64,000 bases of DNA, from the NCBI RefSeq assembly GCF_051106095.1, contig NC_135788.1, forward strand, positions 38,092,001 to 38,156,000, read 5' to 3'. Made by a program: the position numbers and the translations under genes. Every line of letters begins with the position of its first letter. Within the stretch, counting starts at the first letter, position 1. This document shows, piece after piece, positions 57,884-64,000 of the stretch. The stretch comes from Pogona vitticeps. Lineage: Eukaryota; Chordata; Lepidosauria; Squamata; Agamidae. The notes beneath the pieces were generated by a model. The model was not told where the DNA came from. It made no database searches and saw nothing but the letters and a program-made list of their open reading frames with translations.

Positions 57884-59215
57884 TTTATACCCCACCCATC
57901 TAGTCAACTGACTACTCTGGGCGGCTTCCAACACATATAATAATATAAAATATAACAACATTTAAACATCAATAATAGAGTTATTCAAGATGGAAAGAAA
58001 TAGGGAAAAATAAATCAAATAATAGCTGAGGGGAAGGCCTGCCTAAACATCCAAGTTTTCAATTGGTATTTAAAGATGCCCAGCGAAAGGGCCACACAGA
58101 TCTCCAGAGGAAGATTATTCCAGAGGCGAGGAGCTACTGCCGAGAAGGCCCGGTTTCTTGTTTTTTTTCCCTCCAGACCTCTCTTGGCGTCCGGCTCCTC
58201 AGCCTCACCTCCTGACTAGATCAGGTGATAAGGGTAGATTTTGGTGGGAGTAGGCATTCCGCCAAGTATCGAGGCCCTAAACCATTTAGGGCTTTATACG
58301 TGAGCATTAAAACTTTGAAGTCAACACGGAACCGAATGGGCAGCCAATGCAATGCGGCCAGAGTGGCAGAAATATGATGATATTTTCTCACCCCACTAAG
58401 GAGTCTGGCCACCGCATTCTGCACCACTTGGAGTTTCCGCATCAACCTCAAAGGTAGCCCCATATAGAGTGCATTACAGTGGTCTGAACTCAAGATTACA
58501 CGCGCATGTACCAAGGTAGTGAGCGCCCCAACATCAAGATAGGGATGCAGCTGGGCTATCCGCCAATGATGAAAAAAGGTGGTGCGGACCACTGACACCA
58601 TCTGAGTTTCTATGGTGAGCCCCGGGTCCAGATGGATCCCCAAGCTGCAAACCTCACTCTTTGTGGTAAGAGTCACACACACACACACACCCAAATGAGA
58701 GAGAGCTTCCCAGACTGATGATGGTGGGGCCACCCAACCTCAGGACCTCTGTCTTGTCCGGGTTCAGCCTCAGCCCATTTTCCTGCATCCACTGCAGTAA
58801 AGACTCCAGTGCTGAAGGGAGAGAATGGCATCCACTGCAGTTGGTGAAAAGGAGATGTAGAGCTGGGTGTCATCAGCGTACTGATGGCACGATGCCCCAC
58901 ACCCCCTGATGACCCCGCCCGGTGGCCTCATGTAGATATTAGACATCACTGGGGAGATGATCAAACCCTGCGGAACTCCACAATTGAGGCTCCACGGGGC
59001 TGATACCCTCTCCCCAAGCTGTACTCTCTGAGGACAGTCCCTGAGGAAGGATCGGAGCCAGGCAAACGGCAGGCCACCAATTCCTAACTCAGCCTCCTCA
59101 GGAGAATACCATGGTCAACGGTATCAAAGGCCACCGAGATATCGAGGAGGACGAACAGAGATGTTTTACCCTCCCTCAGTAGGTCATCATAGAGGGCGAC
59201 CAATACCGTTTCTGA
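57884..59215 (-). mobile_element. L2 LINE, 5'-truncated, frame-broken copy
   Basis: Same family as 24499-26340. Frames at 58221-58733 ([38 protein letters not shown]), 58770-58964 ([14 protein letters not shown]) and 59084-59214 ([16 protein letters not shown]) cover the RT in pieces, with at least two frame breaks and a (CA)n run at 58676-58690. It is older than the copy in HACL1. In BTD intron 1, antisense to BTD. Confidence 0.9.
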
Positions 59216-59229
59216 TTTTATTTCCATTT

Positions 59230-60018
59230 TTATTTCCATTTGTGTGAATTGTTTTGCATATACTAACAAGCCAAAAGCTTATGGTGACATAGTAACAGCA
59301 GTGCTTTAACATGTAGGCTTTTTCCTGTAGGATTGTATATGTAGGTAAGTGCTTATATGTCATTTTTAAGGTTTATATACAACTTTAAAAAGAAACCAAA
59401 GCTGCTAGCAATATCGTTTTGGCTGGGTGTGGTGAGCAAGTGTTTGTGAGTTCCAAGCGTTTCTTTTATCCTTATCTATTCTTTTTAGCAACATTTTCTC
59501 TTTGGTCTGGCCAGGCTGGGACCCTGCAGACAAAGCTATCTCTTACCTAAGGCTGAAGTGGTGGAATGTCTGGAGGAGTTTACGGTATAAAACTCAAGAT
59601 AGTAAGCTGAACAGCCAACTAAAATTCTAACAACAATGAAACTATACCTTGGGCACCAATCAACCCAAGAGGACAAAAGCTGTACAAAACACCTGTGCAA
59701 AGTGTTTTAAGTTGGAAACCAGGGTCAAGCACATGGATGTGGATTCAGAATATAGCCAAATAAAGTAACATAGGTGTGATGGAATTTTTGCCAATGTAGT
59801 TCACTTGCTACACCCTGCTTTTCCTGGTCAAAAGGACTTTGCTAAGCTGTTTCTCCAGTAGGTGGATTTACGTATCACATACTGACATATTTTATAGGCC
59901 TTTGGTTTTAAAATGGAAATCTGCACGAGATACAAGAACAGCAAGATCCAGATGGCAGTGCCAAAAAGGTGCTATAATTCCTATCCTGCCCCCCCCCCGG
60001 CCTGTATTCACATACATA
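59230..60018 (+). other. BTD intron 1, no feature recognised
   Basis: No exon or clear repeat, apart from a C-run near 59989-59998. Confidence 0.4.
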
Positions 60019-60442
60019 TAGTGGTGCCTCACCAGACAGTTACCCCGCATGACAGTTTTTTCGCTAGACATTGGCTTTTTGCGATCGCTATAGCGATTCG
60101 CAAAACAGTGATTCCTATGGGGGAATTTCGCTGGACAATGTTTGGTCCCTGCTTCGCAAACCGATTTTCGCTAGACGACAATTTTGACAGCTCCCTCCGT
60201 GCTCACAAACAGGTGTTTTTGGGACCTAAGCTTCTCAAGACATCGATTTAAACAGCTGATTGGCGGTTCGCAAAGCGGCTTTCCTATGGCCGATCTTCGC
60301 TAGACAGCAACGATTCTTCCCCATTGGAACGCATTAAACAGGTTTCAATGCATTCCAATGGAGAAATGCTTTTCGCTAGACAATGATTTCGCTAAACAGC
60401 AGTTTTAGTGGAACAGATTATCGTCTAGCGAGGCACCACTGG
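60019..60442. mobile_element. Tigger-like TA-flanked element, copy 3
   Basis: TAGTGGTGCCTCACC at the left and CTAGCGAGGCACCACTGG at the right, with TA at both edges. Interior motif repeats are variants of CGCTAGACA, differing from the other copies. Edges are uncertain by one or two bases. A plus-strand frame at 59913-60251 is a shadow. Confidence 0.72.
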
Positions 60443-60449
60443 TAATGGT

Positions 60450-61365
60450 GTGCATAATTAAGGTTGCATTACATTTTCCCCCAGTATCTTTGGCCCAGTG
60501 CATCTGGATTTTTTGTCTAAACAATTTCTTAAGCAATTAGTGATTTACTAGAGCCAGTTGAAACAGTAGCTCAAAGTCCACAGTGATAGGAACTATTTGC
60601 ACTGTGCTTTGGACTTGAAGCAAACAACAGAACTATTTCTGCAGAGGTCTTCCTATCCTCCTTCTGTGCTGGGCCCCATATTGAGTGCTCTACATATACA
60701 AGCTATGAGATGCTGCAGTGCTGAAAATAGCTCACTGGATCTTGTCATTGTGTTAGCTAGTTATTTTTCAGTCACTAAAAATACGAGAAGTAGCATGGCC
60801 TGTCATCAAGCAAACTAACTGCACACATCTTTTAATAAGCTTTGCTTGTGCACAGAAACTTTTTTTTTAGTTGCTGTAAGAATTATAATTCCAGAAAGCT
60901 TTCTGCAAATCTTGGAAACAGAGTGCACCATCATTCTGTAAAACAGTAGTCTGATATATAGAAATGCAGAATTGTACTGCAGAGCTTCCTGTAGGAAGTG
61001 GGGGCAACCAAGGAAATTCCTGGAAGAGGATGTTCACACAGGAGGCAGACTATTTTCAGAATGCTGAGGACTATACAAGCTAATGCTCCTGTTTACTATT
61101 ATGGTACTTCAGACACTGTTGGCATTTGCCCAAAATTAAAATAATACTAGATTATTTCAATAGCATTCTCAAGAGACAGTAAACACTGTTGTCCATCAGT
61201 CCTCTCCTGTAGTTAGTCAACTTAACTCTGTTTATTATGTACACTAAACAATTTGTATGACATCATACAAGGTATACTATACTGGTGTTTAGATTATTGA
61301 TTTTGGACTATAATGCCCAGAGTTCCCTGGGTAGCATAGCTACTACTTAAGGAAGCCTGAGAGCT
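60450..61365 (+). other. BTD intron 1, no feature recognised
   Basis: No exon or RNA gene is seen. A small inverted-repeat phrase (TTTTGGACTATAATGCCCAG) near 61300 recalls the MITE family. Confidence 0.4.
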
Positions 61366-61368
61366 GTA

Positions 61369-61790
61369 CAGTGGTGTCCTGCTTAACGATTACCCTGCTC
61401 CACGATGAATATGCTTAACGATTAGGTTTTTGCGATCACAAAACGATGTTTAGATAGGAAAAAACTGCTTTACAATGATCGGTTCCCTGCTTTGGGAACC
61501 GATTTTTCGCTTTATAACGATCAAAACAGCTGATCGTCGGGTTTCCAAAATGGCCGCCCGCTGTGCAAAATGGCTCCCCACTGTGTTACGGACGGATTCT
61601 TTGCTCTACAGGGAGCAGAAAATGGCCACCCTATAGAGGATCTTCGCTGGACGAGCAGGTATTTCGCCCATTGGAACGCATGGAACGGTTTTCAATGCAT
61701 TTCAATGGGCTTTTTAAATTTCGCTTGACGATGATTTTGTTCTACAGCAATTTTGCTGGAACGGATTAACGTCAAGAGTGGCACAACTGT
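61369..61790. mobile_element. Tigger-like TA-flanked element, copy 4
   Basis: CAGTGGTGTCCTGCTTAACG at the left and AGAGTGGCACAACTG at the right, flanked by TA. Interior repeats are variants of CTTAACGAT and CTTTACAATGAT. It ends about 250 bp upstream of the BTD coding exon. Confidence 0.72.
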
Positions 61791-62044
61791 AGTTCAAAAA
61801 TTGCAAATCTGCACACCTCCAGTGTAATGAGTCTATTTCTGGAGAACCCTTCGTCTCATGTATTAGTGGAATGAAACAAATGTGTATGAAATTAGAAGCA
61901 ACATAAGCCTACTTATTTAGTGAATGTAATAATCAGTTTGTGTGTAGTATGTAACAACTGCCAGTGCGAATATGATGAGAGCATTAGACACTTTATACAT
62001 ATGTTGTACTGATCATGTTCCCCCTACATCTGTTTTCATTTTAG

Positions 62045-62270
62045 ATTCATGGCAGCCCTCACTTTTGGCAGTAGCTGTATACTTGTTCTTTGCTATCAAG
62101 TTCTCACTGCAGATGTTTGCAGAGAAGGACATTATGTTGCTGCCGTTTATGAACATCATGTCATCCTGAATCCCAACCCAACAGCCATCACGGATCGACA
62201 GTCTGCATTAGAGCTGATGAACAGAAACCTAGACGTTTATGAAGAGCAAGTTATGGCTGCTGTCAAACAG
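62045..62270 (+). CDS. BTD: BTD first coding exon (partial gene), biotinidase
   Basis: Acceptor TTTCATTTTAG, ATG at 62049, 74 codons, donor AAACAG|GTGCTG, phase 0. Biotinidase is a secreted nitrilase-family amidase that releases biotin from biocytin and biotinyl peptides. The peptide has a signal sequence (MAALTFGSSCILVLCYQVLT) and then YVAAVYEHHVILNPNP and ALELMNRNLDVYEEQV, matching the start of mature human BTD (YVAAVYEH, ALELMNQNLDIYEQQV). Catalytic residues are encoded further downstream, outside the window. The human N-terminal extension is absent; this start is closer to the signal peptide. A vanin is the main alternative, but the position beside HACL1 favours BTD. Confidence 0.88.
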
Positions 62271-62759
62271 GTGCTGGCAACAGCCTTGCGGTGGATTCAT
62301 ATAAAAATGTCTGATTGACATTTGAGAGATTAACTGGTTTATTGTGAGAGGGGCTTCTGCCTGCACGCATTAAGGGTCATTGGATGAAAGAGGCTATTGC
62401 TAGAGAAGCACATGGTATAATAAGATAACTAGTCAATTAAGTTGCTATATGAGTCATTATTTTTATTACAAGAAGCTACAGTACTAGCTTCCCTTCTGGA
62501 ATTACTAGAGAACCTGCAAGAACCTTGAAGTTGCATCACCTTCCCTAACCGCTTTTTTTAAAAAACTTTTTAGATTAGCTGAGATTGTGGCAGTTTAAAT
62601 AGAATGCAGTTGTAACTTGTCCTCAACTATGCTGCCTATGGTCAAATTGTTGCTTTTCCATGTGCTCAAAACAAGATCACAATTTTAAACCCTGCTTTTT
62701 CTTGCCTCACCTTTTAAAATCCTAAATCTTTCCATTAAGAGTGGTAAAGGAGAAGTTGT

Positions 62760-62840
62760 GTGTGTATGTATGTATGTATGTATGTATGTATGTATGTATG
62801 TATGTATGTATGTATGTATGTATGTATGTATGTATGTATG
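62760..62840. repeat. (GTAT)n microsatellite
   Basis: About 20 units, flanked by GT-rich sequence. Confidence 0.97.
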
Positions 62841-63095
62841 TGAGTGTGTGAGAGAGAATGTGTGTGTATATATACATACGCTGTTCTTTTCATAAGCATC
62901 GTCTCTTAATATTTGTGGAAATTACAATCCTGCTCTGCTAGTAAACTATAAAAAATAGCTACCCAGCTAGTGCAGAAGATACCAGTTCAAAATCAGGACT
63001 GCAGATGTATGTACACTGTGCTGGGAGAAGTCCCAGTGAATGCAGTAGGACTCACTTTTGAGTAGAGAAGTATGTTCTTTCAAGAACCTGGAAAA

Positions 63096-63192
63096 GTCAC
63101 TTTGTGGACTGTAGTTCCTGGAATCCTTCAGCCATCATTGCCAAGTGGCTGGAGGATTCTAGGAATTACAGTCCCAAAAAGTAGCTTTTATG
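63096..63192. mobile_element. Small inverted-repeat MITE, probably hAT-like
   Basis: TGGACTGTAGTTCCTGGAAT and ATTCTAGGAATTACAGTCCC are inverted arms around AAGTGGCTGG. Flanks are not clearly duplicated. Confidence 0.5.
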
Positions 63193-63387
63193 TTGTCTAT
63201 AATTTATTATATAGCTATAACAAAACAGTGTTCCCAGCTGTGCTCCAAATGTGGAGTATAAAGATTTTAGAGTCATAGTGTTTCAAGCCTAGGGCAAGGG
63301 CATACTGTGGGAGAGAAAGTAAGAAGGATTTATTATATTTTAGGGTCAGGGATAAGAAGTAATATAATGAGATCACACCATTTAGGG

Positions 63388-63499
63388 CAGTGGTCCCCAA
63401 CCTTGGGCCTCCAGATGTTCTGGCCAGCAGAGGTGGTGGTTAAGGTTTTTGGGAGCTATAGTCCAAGAACATCAGGAGGCCCAAGGTTGGGGACCACTG
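63388..63499. mobile_element. hAT (Charlie/Buster-like) MITE
   Basis: CAGTGGTCCCCAACCTTGGG at the left, CCCAAGGTTGGGGACCACTG at the right (perfect 20-bp ends). Flanked by ATTTAGGG at 63380-63387 and 63500-63507. 112 bp. Confidence 0.9.
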
Positions 63500-64000
63500 A
63501 TTTAGGGCATTATGGTAAAGAATGCTATGATACAGACATGTAGTTGCTTCCTGTATGTGGGTTTAACGCAGGATTGGGGAACTAGCTGGCATAATAAGTG
63601 GTGAGGGACTGAGTCCAGTGACACTGGACAGCGCATATTCCCCATCTCTGCTCTAGAGCAGCCATTCTCAATGGGAGCCATAAGGCCTCCTGAGGGGGCC
63701 CTGGCAAATTTGAAGGGGACCACAGGCTAGAAAATTTTTTTTTACCCACCACCTTATAAGGTTCATTGTGTGACTTAAACAATCTAGATTTGGCCTGTAT
63801 TTCTTTCATATTATTTTTGTGCCCATGGCAAAAAAGAACAATTTGAGATTGGCTGCTTTAGAGGAGTGTACAGCTATAGAGGTTTTTAAGCAAATCATAG
63901 CTGTATCTGGAGTTGCTAACTTCTGGCCACTGATGAGCTCTGGGTTGAACCCCTGGGAACAGCTTGGGAACCACACCTTGCCCTTACTGCCCAACCCACT

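Larger units (their letters stand above)
62271..64000 (+). other. BTD intron after the first coding exon
   Basis: No further BTD exon is recognised up to the window end. Contains a (TGTA)n array and MITEs. Confidence 0.6.

Overview
The window is vertebrate nuclear DNA, most likely from a squamate reptile. Evidence for this is the large spliced genes with GT-AG introns and the repeat mix: BovB LINE tails, tRNA-derived Sauria-type SINEs flanked by 11-15 bp target-site duplications, L2 and L1 LINEs, Charlie-like hAT MITEs, Tigger-like TA-flanked elements, an SCAN/Gmr1-like Ty3/gypsy LTR fossil and many tetranucleotide arrays. Nothing in it is prokaryotic.

Three host genes can be read, in the order COLQ - HACL1 - BTD, the same order and orientations as on human 3p25. 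COLQ (collagen tail of acetylcholinesterase) is on the minus strand; only its first coding exon (11400-11505) is visible, so 1-11399 is its intron 1. HACL1 (2-hydroxyacyl-CoA lyase 1) is complete on the minus strand from the ATG at 53944 to the stop at 20100. I resolved 17 coding exons with consistent GT-AG borders and phases; they total 1737 nt and encode 578 aa. BTD (biotinidase) is on the plus strand; its first coding exon is 62045-62270 and the remainder lies beyond the window. HACL1 and BTD are head to head, and a CpG- and CCAAT-bearing stretch around 53945-54175 probably serves both.

Layout: 1-11399, COLQ intron 1, repeat-rich; 11506-20000, COLQ upstream and HACL1 downstream flank, with an L1 relic split by a Tigger-like element, a stray copy of HACL1 exon 14 fused to an L2 fragment, a SINE, and a GC-rich TA-flanked element; 20100-53944, HACL1, whose introns carry an L1 relic (intron 16), a long open L2 RT frame (intron 15), a Tigger-like element and a 40-bp hairpin (intron 11), an LTR fossil (intron 5) and hAT MITEs (intron 2); 53945-62044, shared promoter and BTD intron 1, with an L2 copy, back-to-back hAT MITEs and two Tigger-like elements; 62045-64000, BTD coding exon and the following intron.

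I found no undescribed multi-gene system. The strongest unusual signals are: (1) a 139-bp gapless copy of HACL1 exon 14 joined in sense to the 5' truncation point of an L2 copy, as expected for reverse-transcriptase template switching; (2) a set of near-perfect short-loop hairpins scattered through the locus; (3) TA-flanked elements whose internal motif repeats change together within each copy; (4) two hAT MITEs sharing one target-site duplication. The three host genes do not form a pathway; the gene order simply confirms their identities.
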